In this document: piece by piece, positions 1 through 11,890 of the stretch
How positions within the stretch are numbered: position 1 is the first letter of the stretch
Layout of the letters: each line of letters opens with the position of its first letter
Origin: Agapanthus africanus
Lineage: Eukaryota; Streptophyta; Magnoliopsida; Asparagales; Amaryllidaceae
NCBI GenBank assembly: GCA_030015575.1
Contig: CM057344.1
Span: 597,068,410-597,132,409, forward strand
Length of the DNA: 64,000 nucleotides
Direction of reading: 5' to 3'
Notes under the pieces: generated by a model
What the model saw: only the letters and a program-made list of their open reading frames with translations
What the model was told of the DNA's origin: nothing
Databases searched by the model: none
Program-made: the position numbers and the translations under genes

Positions 1-962
1 TGTCTAAGGAATTCATTTGGTTAGGCATGAAATCCGAAGTATGTGATATTTCGGGTTTATGATATCTAAGGTGGCTGCTGATTCCAATTGTTGTAGTTTT
101 CACTTTCCTTTCTGCGACCGTAAGTGTAATATGTGGTGTATCGCCGGTTTCGTTGTTATATGTCAACGACAATTGGGATACATATATTTACTTACGTTGA
201 TGACATTTGATGTTGTGTGTTGCTGTGATATGTTATATTGGATCGTCATGTTTGAATAGCCGGGGGGGTTTTGCGTGAGATGAGAGTTTTTCATTTTCAT
301 TCATGTAAAAATTTATATGTAATATTCTTTTATTGGGACACTTCCGGATTGAGGATAATGTCACCATTGTTGTATATTATTTACTTTTCCGCATTAGGAT
401 AGACCCAAGGCGGGGAGCACAAGTAACCGGGTTTTAGAGTCCAGTGGGAGACCATCTTGAGGAGTCGAAACCGGGTCTCCTAACTCTAGAATTGGTAGGG
501 TTGCTTGCCACTCTCGTAAGGGTCTAGGGATATGGGTTTGGCTATTCATCACGACCGTGGAATCCGTGTTTTTTACTAGCATAATTTAAAACACGGACTT
601 CCTAATATATCCAATATTTCATATGTTGACTTCTGCTGTAATGTTCTGTGATGAGATCATATAACTGCCTGAGACGAATGCTTAATATTATATATATGAT
701 ATATAATATACGTTGCTTATGTTTTGCATCCGTGCTAGTACTGGCCCCGCTCTGCCGTTAGTTATCTAACCTAGCGGTGCATGACGGGACCCCATGACGA
801 ATGCGGATGGCATAAGTATACTTTATATAACTATTTTCATTTCTTTATCTATGATGCTTAGGAAGTATAAATGATGGGACTTCATTAATGAGATTAATGA
901 AAAGGAAAGAAATCCAATGATATTGTAGAATCAAATTTTCAAAAAAGGTAGTTCTAGTTCTT
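1..962 (+). mobile_element. Copia A1, 5' leader (left part)
   Basis: Non-coding. From its first base it matches the leader of copia D starting near 60497 (the same run beginning TGTCTAAGGAATTC), and similarity continues to about 61310. It is therefore the long untranslated leader between the PBS and the gag start of an element whose 5' LTR lies upstream of the window. It ends inside TAGTTCTAGTTCTT, where the LINE is inserted; the leader resumes at 4202. No credible ORF: the short frames at 59-259, 394-582 and 845-1048 are chance. Confidence 0.85.
948..962. repeat. Target site duplication of the LINE, left copy
   Basis: GTAGTTCTAGTTCTT, 15 bp, repeated exactly at 4202-4216 on the other side of the LINE. 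In copia D the same site (near 61300) is present once and uninterrupted. Confidence 0.9.
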
Positions 963-1154
963 AAACACACTATTGCCGGTCCCAAGTCCGGATGAGAAAG
1001 AGTGAGGGTAGTAGTAGACTTGTGACAGCCAACGTAAAACTTTGTCATATTCTATGACATGAACTATAATAAGAATATCGTTGGGGCATCCCCTACTCAG
1101 CGACGCACTATATCGGATCCTGGGTGTAGTGTTAAGTATGCAAGAGTTTCTAGG

Positions 1155-1274
1155 TCGTCGTCCAGAAACGGCGTGCTACATCGGATCCCGGGTGTAGTGA
1201 CAAATAAGCAAGGGTCGTCGTCCAGAAACGGCGCGCTACATCGGACCCCGGGTGTAGTGACAAATAAGCAAGGG
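1155..1274 (+). repeat. 60-bp tandem repeat in the LINE 5' region
   Basis: Two adjacent 60-bp units (1155-1214 and 1215-1274) differ at only a couple of positions; each contains TCGTCGTCCAGAAACGGCG and GGGTGTAGTGACAAATAAGC. A diverged third unit precedes them (about 1087-1154, offset about 68 bp). Tandem 5' repeats in a LINE may carry the internal promoter. This is an inference from position. Confidence 0.85.
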
Positions 1275-1295
1275 TTTCATAGGATTCGTCTAGCT

Positions 1296-2158
1296 TCCTG
1301 AAACATAGGTTCCCTTACGGGTAGACTAATAGAATTAGTAGAGGTGATGATTAGGAGAAGAGTTGGTATTATGTGTTTGCAAGAAACTAAGTGGGTAGGT
1401 GAAAAGAGTAGAGTCATAGAGCCTTGGGGTTATAAGCTTTGGTATACGGGTAGAGATAAAAATCGTAATGGGGTAGGCATAATCATAGATAGACGGTTGC
1501 TTGAGGATGTAGTTGAGATTAGGAGAAAAGGTGATAGAATTTTACTGGTTAAGCTTATTCTAGGTGGAGAGATCCTTAATGTTATTAGTGCTTATGCACC
1601 ACAGATAGGTCTTGATGACGCTAGTAAGCGTTCATTCTGGGAGGGTTTAGACGAGATGGTGCAAAGTATACCTAGTGGAGAGAAGTTATTTATTGGTGGT
1701 GATCTTAATGAACATGTAGGTACTAGTCGTAGTGGGTTTGATACTATCCATGGAGGTTTTGGTTTTGGACAAAGGAATGAAGTAGGTGAATCGATTCTAG
1801 ATTTTGCCTTATCTTATCACTTGATCTTAGCAAACACCTGGTTTAGGAAAAGAGATTCCCACCTTATCACTTTTAGGAGCGGATCAAGTGCTAGTCAAAT
1901 AGACTTTTTTCTGACGAGAAGAATAGATAGAGGTTGTTGTATTGACTGTAAGGTAGTGCCATGTGAGAGTGTAACTACTCAACATAGACTTTTAGTTCTA
2001 GAATTTCGATTTAGAAGAGGACTTAGGAATATTAGACATAAGGTAGAGCCTAAAATTATATAGTGGTGATTGAAAGAAGCTAACCAAAAGGCTTTTATAG
2101 ATCCTGTAGTCAAGAAGCGGATTGGCAGTCGGAAGATGATTCAGACAGAACATGGAAC
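1296..2158 (+). pseudogene. LINE endonuclease (APE-type) domain, broken
   Basis: Encodes the exonuclease/endonuclease/phosphatase-fold nuclease that nicks target DNA for target-primed reverse transcription. Visible motifs are MCLQETKW (Mg-binding Glu), GGDLNEHVG (catalytic Asn), QIDFFLTRR and a terminal THxRL-type histidine block near 1978-1995. A TGA at 1299-1301 replaces the Trp that starts the conserved WNIGSLTG stretch, so the frame opens only at the Met at 1344. The frame stops at TAG 2061-2063 (probably Trp) and again at TGA four codons' space later. It then shifts frame between about 2115 and 2160 before the RT part. Not functional. Confidence 0.88.
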
Positions 2159-2161
2159 AAA

Positions 2162-4129
2162 ATGGCTAGTTGTATCAAGAAGATAGCTAGAGATCTACTT
2201 GGTGAGTCGGGAGGTGGTGCTCCACCATCTAAGGACACATCATGGTGGAATGAAGAAATAAAGGCTGCTATTAAAATTAAAAGGGATTCTTATAAAAGTT
2301 TGAAGAAAAGTAGAGATGTGGAGAGATTTGAGAAGTATAAAATGGCTAAAAAGGAAGTTAAGAAAGCTGTTTGGGAAGCTAAATCTAAGGTCTATAAGGA
2401 GGTGTACGAGAAATTAGACACTAAAGAGGCTGAAAATGATATATACCGGATTGCTCGGATGCGGGAAAGGAAGGCTAGAGACTTATGTGCGGTGAAGTGT
2501 GTCAAAAATGAAAATCAGAAGGTTTTAGTTCAAGATGAGGATATCAAGGAAAGATGGAGAGATTATTTTGACAAATTGTTCAATGAGAGCTTTACTAAGA
2601 ATTTGGATGGACATGTCATTTAATCTCAAGATATAAACCGTGATTTCATGCATAAAATAAGACTACCTGAGATTAAAGAAGTTTTGAACAGAATGAGTTT
2701 AAGAAAAGCGGTTGGTCCTGACGGGATTCCTATCGAGATTTGGAGATGCTTAGGAGAAATAGGCGTTAAATGGCTGACAGATCTGTTTAATAAGATTTGG
2801 CAGACAAAAAAGATGCCAAATAAATGGAGGAAAAGTATCTTTGTACCTATCTACAAGAACAAAGGTGACATTCAAAGTTGCTCAAACTACTGTGGAATAA
2901 AACTTATGTGTCATACCATGAAACTTTAGGAGAGAGTGATTGAACACAGGCTAAGGAAGGATATTAAGATAATAGAGAACCAGTTTGGGTTCATGCCTGG
3001 ACGATCGACGACAGAGGCTATTTATTTGCTTTGTCAACTTGTCGAGCGTTTTCGAGAGAGGAGAAAAGATTTGCATATGATATTTATTGATTTAGAAAAA
3101 GCGTAAGACAAGGTACCTAGAGAGGTATTATGGGGGACAATGATGAAGAAGGGGGTCCCCGTCAAGTATATTGACATAATCAAGGATATGTATGATGGAG
3201 TAGTGGCAAATGTCAGAACCTGCAGCGGCTTAACGAGTGATTTTCCGATTACAATTGGTTTACATCAAGGATCTGCATTAAGTCCATTCCTGTTTACCAT
3301 CGTGATGGATGAACTTACTAGAACTATCCAAGATGAGGTACCTTGGTGTATGCTATTCGCTGATGATATTGTTCTAGTAAATGAGACGAAAGCAGGGGTT
3401 AATACCAAATTGGAATTATGGAGGCAAACATTGGAATTTCGGGGATTCAGATTGAGCAGGTCCAAGACAGCATATATGCATTGCAAATTTAGTAACCAAA
3501 GAAGTCAAAACCATATTGGTATAACATTGGAAGGGCAAGAGATATCACCGAGCGACCAGTTTAGATATCTAGGTTCTATCATTCAAAAGAATGGGGAGAT
3601 CGATAGTGATGTTAATCAAAGGATCCAAGCTGGTTGGTTGAAATGGAGGAGTGCAACAGGGATTTTGTGTGATCGTAACTTTCCGTTAAAATTGAAAGGG
3701 AAGTTTTATCGGAGCGCTATCCGGCCTGCCTTATTATATGGTACAGAATGCTGGGCTCCTAAGAAGCATCATACACAGAAGATGCACATAGCGGAGATGT
3801 GCATACTTCGTTGGATGTGCGGTAACACTAGAAAAGATAAGGTGCGAAATGAGGATATTCGTGCAAAAGTTGGTGTAGCACCTGTGGAGGAGAAGATGCG
3901 GGAAAACCGGCTAAGATGGTTTGGTCATGTGCGACACAGACCTATGGAAGCACCGGTTCGACGAATAGATACTCTCGATATGGGCAATGGCAAAAAGGCA
4001 AAAGGGAGACCGAAGAAAACATGGATGGAGGTGATACGAAACGATATGGTTGCCAAAGGACTCGATGAAAGTATATTGTTCGATAGGAGTGAGTGGAGGC
4101 GGAGGATTCATGTGCTGGACCCGACGTGA
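2162..4129 (+). pseudogene. LINE reverse transcriptase, broken
   Basis: Continuous homology in one frame, cut by TAA at 2621, TAG at 2927 (Trp in KLWERV) and TAA at 3103 (Tyr of EKAYDKVP). A linker of charged Lys/Glu residues comes first, then the RT fingers (GPDGIPIEIW, 2717-2746), PIYKNKGD, FMPGRST, IDLEKA, GLHQGSALSP (about 3257-3286) and the catalytic LFADDIVLV (FADD at 3356-3367). The thumb and C-terminal domain end at TGA 4127-4129 after RRRIHVLDPT. The active-site Asp pair is intact; the element is dead because of the stops, not because of core mutations. Confidence 0.92.
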
Positions 4130-4181
4130 TTCTCATGTTGGTTCATGTGGCCTACCCTATATGCTTGGGATAAAAGGCTCA

Positions 4182-4201
4182 GTTGTTGTTGTTGTTATTG
4201 T
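4182..4201 (+). repeat. LINE 3' terminal GTT microsatellite
   Basis: GTTGTTGTTGTTGTTATTGT directly precedes the right target duplication. A short simple-repeat 3' end, not poly(A), is characteristic of RTE LINEs. Confidence 0.9.
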
Positions 4202-4216
4202 GTAGTTCTAGTTCTT
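4202..4216. repeat. Target site duplication of the LINE, right copy
   Basis: Exact repeat of 948-962. Copia A1 leader sequence resumes immediately after it. Confidence 0.9.
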
Positions 4217-4362
4217 GCTTTTCATAACGGTATTCCTCGATGAATATCTAGCACCTCATTCCTTGATGAATATCTAACCAGGATGGCTCCCACTGTTTTT
4301 ATCAAATCTTGCAAGAGCATATGTTAAGTGTATTTTTCTCTCTCTCTCTCCAGGTAGCAACC
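4217..4362 (+). mobile_element. Copia A1 leader remnant with deletion and a small inversion
   Basis: After the LINE the leader continues to the 'agcacctcatt' block (compare about 61345 in D), then about 900 bp of leader, including the three stem-loops seen in B, C and D, is missing. About 4268-4308 (contains AACCAGGATGGCTCCCACTG) is the reverse complement of the conserved CAGTGGGAGCCATCCTG block that sits in forward orientation in B, C and D. It is therefore a local inversion at the deletion junction. The remaining TTGCAAGAGCATATG is again in normal orientation and leads to the gag start. Confidence 0.8.
4331..4353 (+). promoter_or_regulatory. Splice-acceptor-like tract before the gag start (A1)
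   Basis: A pyrimidine tract (TTTTTCTCTCTCTCTCTC) followed by CAG at 4351-4353, ten bases before the ATG at 4363. The same arrangement is kept in A2 (CAG 17224-17226), C (51673-51675) and D (62328-62330). It fits a 3' splice site for removing the long leader. Use as a splice site is inferred. Confidence 0.5.
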
Positions 4363-6305
4363 ATGTCAGGCCTTAATCAAGATAATAATATGGATGTATT
4401 GACCGAACCCGCTTGTTATACTGAGCTGAGGAACGTTGGTTCTGCTCTATCTTATAATTGTTATAAGTCTGAGCTGGAAATAGGGGAATATTCGGATTTC
4501 CACGCCACCCAAACGAGAAATGAGCATGCTGATGCATCTTCTTCGGGTGTGTTAGTTACCGAGAACTGTTTCTCAGTACACTCTATGTTCTAGGTATTAG
4601 ATACCGGATCGGGATCCCACATATGTAATATGTTACATGGGCTAAAGAAAGGTAGAGAACTGGGAATAGGTGATCATTCTGTAAGAGTAGGGAATGGTGC
4701 AAATGTTGCAGCCAAAACAGTTGGCGAATATCACCTTGTATTACCAAATGGTAATACATTGATTCTGAACGAATGTTATTACATACCGAACCTGATATGC
4801 AATATTATATCAGTTTCGTTATTGAGTAAAGAAGGATATAATTTTGTATTGCAGGATAATGTTATGAACATTTTTCTGAATCAAAAGTTGATTGGATCAG
4901 GCACGTTATGCAATGGCATATACGTTCTAAATCAAACGACAGTTCTAAGTGTACAGAACACACACAAGAGGAAGAGTTCAGAAATGAACGAATCCTTCTT
5001 GTGGCATTGTAGACTGGGTCATATCAATGCGACACGACTAGCTAAGTTACATAAGGATGGATATTTGAATCCGTTCGAATTTTCATCTTATGAAACTTGC
5101 CAGTCATATCTCAAAGGCAAGATGACCAAAACTCCGTTTACTGGACACGGAGAAAGAGCCACTGAACTCTTGGGACTGATACATAGTGATGTATGCGGTC
5201 CCATGTCTACATATGCCAGGAATGGTTCCTCGTACTTCATTATATTCATTGAGGATATCTCAAGATACGGACATGTGTTCCTGTTGAAACACAAGTCTGA
5301 AACTTTTGAGAAATTCAAAGAATATAAGTGCGAAGTAGAGAACCAAATGGGTAAAAGTATTAAAATCCTTCGATCTGATCGAGGAGGAGAATACTTGAGC
5401 ACGGAGTTCCTGGATTATCTAAAAGAGAATGAGATTCTCTCTCAACTTACTCCTCCATATACACCACAGCACAACGGTGTATCGGAGTGGAGGAATCGCG
5501 CCCTATTAGATATGGTGCGCTCTATGATGAGCACCGCTGAGTTGCCTATCTCTTTTTGGGGTTATGCGCTTGAAACAGCTGCATACCTATTGAATAGAGT
5601 TCCGACCAAATCAGTGCCTACCACTCCATATGAGATATAGGTGGGGAAGAGACCATGTCTTAATTTTATTAAGATATGGGGTTGTCCAGCCTATGTGAAA
5701 ACACAAAATCCGGACAAGCTCGAGGCAATGTCAGTTCTGTGTAAGTTTATTTGATATCCCAAACATTCGCGAGGGTATATCTTCTACCACACCGAGGAAC
5801 AAAAGGTGTTTGTTTCTCGGCATGCCATCTTTTTAGAAAAGGAATTTCTTGGAAAAGAAATTAGTGGCAAAGAGGTAGAACTGGAAGAAGTTCCAGCTAC
5901 ACAAACTACAACAGAAGATTTGGTAGAACCGGAGGATTCAATAGTCCCCGAAGAACCTCAGCCTCTCCACCGATCTAGTAGGGTTCCTCATCTGCCTGAG
6001 AGATACTACAGTTTTCTCAATGACAGTGGGAGCAAGGATTGCATCATGGAAGATGATGACTCAACTAGTTTCGAGCAGGCCATCACAAGTGGAGACTCTG
6101 TGAAATGGCTGGATGCTATGCGATCTGAGATGGAATCCATATACACCAACAAAGTATGGACTTTGGTAGTTGCACCTGAAGGGGTAAAACCCATCGAGAA
6201 CAAGTGGATCTTGAGAAGATTCTTGGTGTAGATGGAAAAGTTGAGACTTTCAGAGCTAGACTTGAAGCAAAAGATTTTCGTCAACAACCAGGTGTGGATT
6301 ATGAT
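4363..6305 (+). pseudogene. Copia A1 mini-gag, protease, integrase, start of RT
   Basis: Starts at ATG 4363. About 32 gag-like N-terminal residues lead almost directly to the stretch before the protease; capsid and CCHC knuckle are absent. Protease core LDTGSGSH lies near 4600, the GAG-pre-integrase HHCC zinc site near 5005-5110 (second Cys changed to Tyr: the CQSYLKG motif reads CQSC in A2), the integrase core with SDVCGP, RSDRGGEY and VSEW (Arg changed), then a proline-poor linker and the RT start (WTLVVAPEG). In-frame stops lie at 4591 (Trp), 5638 (Trp) and about 5753 (Gly). A frameshift shared with A2 lies near 6215-6230. It ends where G1 is inserted. Confidence 0.9.
6301..6305. repeat. 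Target duplication ATGAT of G1, left copy
   Basis: ATGAT before TGTCACGCC; repeated at 15882-15886. Removing G1 restores GATTATGATGAAAC, as in A2 near 19170. Confidence 0.93.
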
Positions 6306-9141
6306 TGTCACGCCCCGCTTCCCAGAGTACGCAAGATTGAGCACGTGACATAGCCAACCATGCTACCTGTGGGTAGGAAGTATCCATCCACAGTCACATT
6401 ACGGCTGTAGAGATATCAAGAACAAGATAAATAAACTATCTAACACATGTCCAAATCCATAATAACCAGAGTCAATGATAAATAAGTGCGGAAGCAAATG
6501 ATCCAATGCAATAATAGAAAGGTACGTCCCGTAATGCGGGATCACACCTGGAAATAAAATGCAATAAATGAACTAACCACTACAGAACTCACAAATCAGC
6601 CTGTTGGCTGAAGTACTCCTGCTCAGTCGTCGACAGTGGTAAAGAATCTGGGCCATGCAAAACCCAGACGTCAGCGCGTCATGTCAACCAACAATATAAT
6701 ATGAACATGGTAATAAGCAATGCAGGTATGAACATGAATAAAGCAGTACTAAGAAATAACAGTGCAGGGTAATGTGCAGTGGTAACTAAACTGTCCTATC
6801 AGGTTTCTACTCTATAGTCTTTGAAATCAATTGATGAATCGTCGATGTAACTCAATAGTATCCCGTGCGTGCCCGGGACCACGGTCAAGGTTCTCAGGGC
6901 TGAATCCGAGACGTGCCGCTAGGCAGTAAAGTAGGTAGTAGGATGGACGAGTGATGTCAGCATCATCACTCCCGGACTGGCCAAGCCCGTAAGACTGATC
7001 AGAACAAGTATCGAACTGTTGAGTTACAAGTCGGTTTCACCTTTGATTTCCCCATACCCCCAAGCTGCGTATGTCAGGTCAGGTATTCAGTAGTCAAGGA
7101 CTAATGCCAACACAAAATCAGGTAAAAGTAGGTCTGTCTAGATAGACAGCAGGAATGGTCAGGTTTGTTGGCATTAGGCATGAGATCAGGTAACAGGTAA
7201 AGCCATGGTACATCAGGTCAACCAGGTAATGTATAAAGGTGTCATGTCATGTCAAGAGTGTACGGTACCATGTCATGTCAAGTAGGAAGTGTAACAGGTC
7301 ATGTCAGGAAGCACAAGATGTCATGTGGGTGCTCATAATCAAACTAACATAAACATGTGTATAAATAAACAAGCATGAGTACTATCAGAACAATAACTGG
7401 AACATGTAATATGATATGCCAATAGATATAATTTCAAGGATATGGATGCACAGTTATCGATTAGGGTTACATTTATAGTTCCAATATTAATTAGGATACA
7501 ATTTATTAAACATGGAGTGTTAATATCACATTATTATGTAGTGATGTGATCTATGGATGCAATTATATGTATCTTAAATGCGATGGATGCAAACGGGTAT
7601 CCGAAAAGTTATAAAACTATAAAATGGTAATGTGGGATGTACAACTAAACAATATGTGATATAATAATATTAATATGGATAGCATATTCAAAGCGATTAG
7701 TAACTATAAAAGATGTATTGATTAACCATGCACAAGAAGGTTCCGTTCAGAAATTTAGCGTCACCCTAATTTGTAAAATAGGTTAAAAATAACAAATGTT
7801 CTCCAAAAGAGACGTATCTTATACCAAAACAAAGATAATTCAATAAGGTTTTCAGTTTTATAAGTATAAGCATCTCAGGTTATCCCTACAAAAAGTTATG
7901 AATATTCAAAGTTGAAAGTTTGCTGCTGGAATTTCCCTGGACAGCAGTTTAGAGACGTGTTCATTTGCATTTTACGTTAATTAAACAATTTATTTTGCAA
8001 GTAAATATTTCATAGAGTTATAGTATTCTGAATTAGCTTCGTAACGAACTAAAGAACGTATCCTAATGATTTTTCTATGATTTATAATGAATTTTATAAG
8101 ATAAGGTGTACAGTAAATTTCAGATTTGTCATATCCGATTTTTCAACGACATTTCATATGTAAACTATAAGATTTTCAAATGTATAATATTATAAAATGA
8201 AGATTATAAAAGTATATAGCATGTAGCAAGATTAACTTGCCTCGATGGGTCGCGAATCGGGAAAACGGAACGTTAACCGTCGGCGGGGAAAACTCGCGAC
8301 GGCGCACGGTTCACGGAATGAACCCAAACGACGAACAAAGGAACCACACGGGTCGGGGTATCTCGCTGGAACGTCGAGAAACGTCACCGGCACGACGGAA
8401 TTCCGGTAACAAAAGAACAGTTAAAAGAAATGAGAAACGAGACATGAAGCAAGAAGAGAAAAATGATAAAGAGAAGTACGAGAGAATATATAAGGGGTAG
8501 AGAGAGAGAGAAAATGGAGAGAGAGAGAAGAAGGAGAGAGAGAAAGTGGAGACCACGGGGTTAAAGGGGAGGTTGCGATTGGCTGAGAGAATAAATTGAG
8601 AAGAATATAAAAGATTGTAAAAATATTATATGGTTAACTTAAAGATTTAAAAGATAGGTAATGAACAGTAAGATATCAGATTAGTTAGAAAAATATATGC
8701 GAAGGTTTTAATAATATTAAAAGTTTGGGATTTTGGCGCCAAATGAAACATTTCCAAATTGCGCCCGGGTTGGGTCCAAAAATTCGAAATTCAAATAATA
8801 GGATTTTAAGCGGGTTCCAAATTTTAAAATGAAATGTTTTATGATTAAAAAGCATACTCTCAAAACGGACACACGTGCGTGCACGTAGCCATCCAAACTT
8901 GCCCGTTTTACTGAACGGGACGAGAACACAATGCACGGACGCTACCACGAGGCTAGGGGTGTCAAGTAGGCCAAGATGAATATTTTCAATTTTATTTTAG
9001 ATGCTAAAATTTGTTATATGTAGAAATGACTTTGCCGGGTAAATTTTACAGTAAGCAACAAACAAGCAAATTAAATGAAATGAGTACCACATTATGCTCA
9101 AACAGTAACTGAAAATAGTAGCATTGGGCTCGGGTGTTACA
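6306..9141 (-). repeat. G1 3' LTR (minus-strand sense)
   Basis: 2836 bp, same length and near-identical to 13046-15881 at a constant offset of 6740. TG...CA ends. It holds a GA-rich tract near 8500-8550 and several CATGTCATGTCA-type short repeats near 7230-7330. The matching ORFs seen in both LTRs (for example 8237-8500 and 14977-15240) reflect the LTR duplication; I do not regard them as genes. Confidence 0.95.
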
Positions 9142-9158
9142 TTATACCCAACTAAAAA
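9142..9158 (-). promoter_or_regulatory. G1 polypurine tract region
   Basis: On the minus strand TAGTTGGGTATAA lies directly upstream of the 3' LTR start TGTAACACCC. That is the position of the plus-strand primer. It is only weakly purine-rich, so this is a positional call. Confidence 0.5.
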
Positions 9159-9201
9159 AAGAATTTCGTCCTCGAAATTCCAAGAATACAAAGATAGATA
9201 A

Positions 9202-11172
9202 CTACAAGAAAAGGTGAGGAAACTTCTGCCGGATTTCATCTTCTCGTTCCCAAGTGGATTCTCCATGCGATCGATTACCCCAAGAAACTAGCACAAGAGG
9301 GATAACCTTGTTCTTAAGAACCTTTTCTCTTCGATCCTTGATTTCAACTGGTCGCTCTTCAAAAGTTAGGTCCTCCCGTACGGTCAACTCTGAATGATCC
9401 AATACGTGGGTTTCATCTCGAACATACCTCCGTTGTTGAGATACACGAACCACATCGTGCACACCTGCCAAGGACTGTGGTAACGCCAAACGGTACGCTA
9501 CCTCTCCAACACGCTCCAATATCTCGAAGGGTCCAATGAATCGAGAACCAAGCTTTCCCCGACTCCCAAAGCGAATCACCCCTCTAGTCGGTGATATCTT
9601 CAAGAATACCAAATCACCCACGGTGAACTCCAGAGGTCTTCTTAACGTATCTGCCCAACTCTTCTGTCGGTCCTGTGCTGCCTTCATATGATTTCTGATA
9701 GGGTTAACCTTCTCAACTGTCTGCACAACCAAATCTGGTCCCAATAATCTTCGTTCACCGACATCGTCCCAACAAACAGGTGAACGGCATTTACGACCAT
9801 ACAAAGCTTCAAATGGAGCCATCTGAATAGTTGCCTGAAAACTGTTGTTGTAAGACAACTCCACCAAAAGTAGATGATCCTCCCAAGACCCCTTGAAGTC
9901 CAACCTGCATGTTCTCAACGTATCCTCAAGAGTTTGGATCGTTCTCTCCGACCGACCATCAGTTTGAGGATGATAAGATGTGCTAAACTTCAATCGAGTC
10001 CCCAAACTTTCCTGTAAACTCCTCCAGAAGTGTGATAAGAACCGAGTGTCCCGATCGGACACGATGCTCACCGGTACTCCATGCAATCTTATGGTCTCCT
10101 GCATGTACCGCTCTGCCAAAGTCTCTATTGATTGACCAACCCGAAAAGGAATAAAGTGAGCTGTCTTGGTCAACCGATCAACAATCACCCTTACTGCATT
10201 GTTGCCTTTTGGACTCCGCGGTAAAGCCGTCACGAAATCCATGGTTATATGTTCCCACTTCCACTGAGGAATCGGAAATGGTTGCAATAAACCAGCAACC
10301 ATTTGGTGTTCAGCCTTGACTTGCTGACATACCAAGCACTTAGCCACGAAGCGAGCAATCTCCCGTTTCATGCCTTCCCACCAGAAATGCTGTCGAATAT
10401 CTTGGTACATCTTTGTCCCTCCTGGATGTACAGAGTAAACTGAATTGTGTGCCTCCTTCATAAGCTCTTCACGCACATCCCCTTTTGGCACACACACACG
10501 GCTACCATACCTCAACGAACCATCTTCGTGGATCAATAAATCTGTTCGTAGTCCGGCTTCAACCTGCTCTCGAAACTTTTGTAGTCTAGGATCCTGCGAT
10601 TGTGCTGTTTTAATCTTCTCAACTAAGGACGACTGTACTTGCAACTGCATCGACTGTCCCGTAGCATGTGGTAGCACAACCTCCAAGTCAAATCTCCGAA
10701 AATCCGCAATGATCTCCCTTTGTGCGGTCAATACCTGAATTGCTGGTAACCGACTTAGCGCATCTGGCACGACGTTAACTTTTCCCGGATGGTACTTAAG
10801 ATCAAGGTCGTAGTCGGCCGTCAGCTCCAACCATCTGCGTTGCCTCATGTTCAACTCCTTCTGCGTGAACACGTACTTCAAGCTCTTATGATCTATAAAA
10901 ACTTCGACTCTTACGCCCAAAAGGTAGTGTCTCCAAATCTTCAAAGCGAAAATCACAGCCGCAAGCTCCAAGTCATGAGTTGGATAATTCTTCTCATGGG
11001 TCTTCAGTTGTCTTGATGCGTATGCTACGACCTTCTCATGCTGCATCAAAACACATCCCAATTCTTTCCCAGATGATTCGCTATGAATCATCAGTCCTCC
11101 GGAATTGTCTGGTACGGTCAGGATAGGGGCGGTTATCAACTTCTGCTTCAACGTCTCAAAGCCAACGCACAC
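9202..11172 (-). CDS. G1 pol: RT end, RNase H, integrase, chromodomain-like tail
   Basis: 656 codons open, the 3' part of a gypsy polyprotein; Met at 11172 is only the first in frame after a frameshift, not a true start. RNase H spans about residues 26-145, with DHKSLKY and PDALSRL present, but the usual first catalytic Asp is Glu (HSESSG, residue 32). The integrase zinc site is H242, H249, C279, C282. The catalytic triad D312 (MDFV), D373 (VSDRD) and E409 (RSER) is intact. The C-terminal part (about 540-650) resembles a chromovirus chromodomain and ends in a TWE.EDEIR block. The upstream RT core is deleted, so no functional polyprotein can be made. Confidence 0.9.
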   Translation of the reverse strand: MCVGFETLKQKLITAPILTVPDNSGGLMIHSESSGKELGCVLMQHEKVVAYASRQLKTHEKNYPTHDLELAAVIFALKIWRHYLLGVRVEVFIDHKSLKYVFTQKELNMRQRRWLELTADYDLDLKYHPGKVNVVPDALSRLPAIQVLTAQREIIADFRRFDLEVVLPHATGQSMQLQVQSSLVEKIKTAQSQDPRLQKFREQVEAGLRTDLLIHEDGSLRYGSRVCVPKGDVREELMKEAHNSVYSVHPGGTKMYQDIRQHFWWEGMKREIARFVAKCLVCQQVKAEHQMVAGLLQPFPIPQWKWEHITMDFVTALPRSPKGNNAVRVIVDRLTKTAHFIPFRVGQSIETLAERYMQETIRLHGVPVSIVSDRDTRFLSHFWRSLQESLGTRLKFSTSYHPQTDGRSERTIQTLEDTLRTCRLDFKGSWEDHLLLVELSYNNSFQATIQMAPFEALYGRKCRSPVCWDDVGERRLLGPDLVVQTVEKVNPIRNHMKAAQDRQKSWADTLRRPLEFTVGDLVFLKISPTRGVIRFGSRGKLGSRFIGPFEILERVGEVAYRLALPQSLAGVHDVVRVSQQRRYVRDETHVLDHSELTVREDLTFEERPVEIKDRREKVLKNKVIPLVLVSWGNRSHGESTWEREDEIRQKFPHLFL

Positions 11173-11890
11173 TTATCCGTCCATACAAAAGGTACCTCCT
11201 TACGCATAAGCTTGGTCAGCGGTTCTGCCAAACGAGCAAAGTTCTCCACAAATCTCCTGTAGTATCCGGCTAATCCAAGGAAACTTCTTATCTCAGCTAC
11301 ATTCCTTGGAATAGGCCAATCTCGAACTGCTGCAATCTTTTCGGGATGGACGGCGATTCCATCACCCGACACGACATGTCCCAGAAATTTCACTTCTTCC
11401 AGCCAGAATTCGCACTACTCATCTTCGCATAAAGCTTCTCCTGTCTCAACATCTGCAGGACCTAATGATATCCGGATCGCAAATCCAGTTTCGAGAATAC
11501 TCTCGCGCCACTAAGCTGCTCAAAAGTCCTCCAATGCGAGGGATCGGGTACTTGTTCTTAATAGTCGCCCGGTTCAATTCTTGATAATCAATGCACATCC
11601 TTCTCGTGCCATCCTTCTTCTTTACTAAAAGAACTGGAGCTCCCAAGGCGAGTTGCTGCTTCGAATCCAACCCTTCTCAAGTAATTCACCAACTTGCTTC
11701 TTAACTCCTTCCAATTCCACTGGTGCCATTGGATAGTAAGCTTTAGACACTGGCGCTGCACCAGGACTAAGGTCAATCGTGAACTCCATGTCTCGCTTCG
11801 GCGGTAAGCCCGATATATCTTCAAACACGTCTATAGAATCACGAACAACAGCCGGCTCTTTACTTTCATCACTTCCATTGATGCAAGAAC
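11173..11890 (-). pseudogene. G1 reverse transcriptase, catalytic block deleted
   Basis: In minus-strand order: [14 protein letters not shown], the fingers ([34 protein letters not shown]) and [11 protein letters not shown] at about 11475-11500. This is joined directly to [14 protein letters not shown] and KFLGHVVS. The roughly 75 codons that should lie between (the MPFGL block and the IDD catalytic pair) are missing. Frameshifts occur near 11640, 11400 and 11150. Upstream, the frame joins gag-like sequence with no protease DTG/DSG motif. RT activity is impossible. Confidence 0.88.

Larger units (their letters stand above)
963..4201 (+). mobile_element. RTE-clade LINE, full length or nearly so, inactive
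   Basis: A 3.24-kb non-LTR retrotransposon with perfect 15-bp target duplications. Order: short 5' UTR with tandem repeats, apurinic endonuclease, reverse transcriptase, short 3' UTR, and a 3' end of GTT repeats instead of poly(A), as is usual for RTE-clade LINEs. One long reading frame is implied but is broken by at least five in-frame stops and one frameshift. It is inserted in the leader of copia A1, so it is younger than A1. RTE assignment rests on the single endonuclease plus RT organisation, the LFADD core and the C-terminal RRRIH.xDPT ending. Confidence 0.93.

Noticed and set aside
1059..1301. 80-codon frame as a separate LINE ORF1
   Set aside because: It spans the tandem repeats and is in the same frame as the endonuclease, separated only by a TGA at a conserved Trp; more likely 5' UTR plus the start of the single ORF.
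8237..8500. 87-codon frame repeated unchanged at 14977-15240
   Set aside because: It lies in the G1 LTRs; identity comes from LTR duplication, composition is repetitive and charged, and it matches no family I know.
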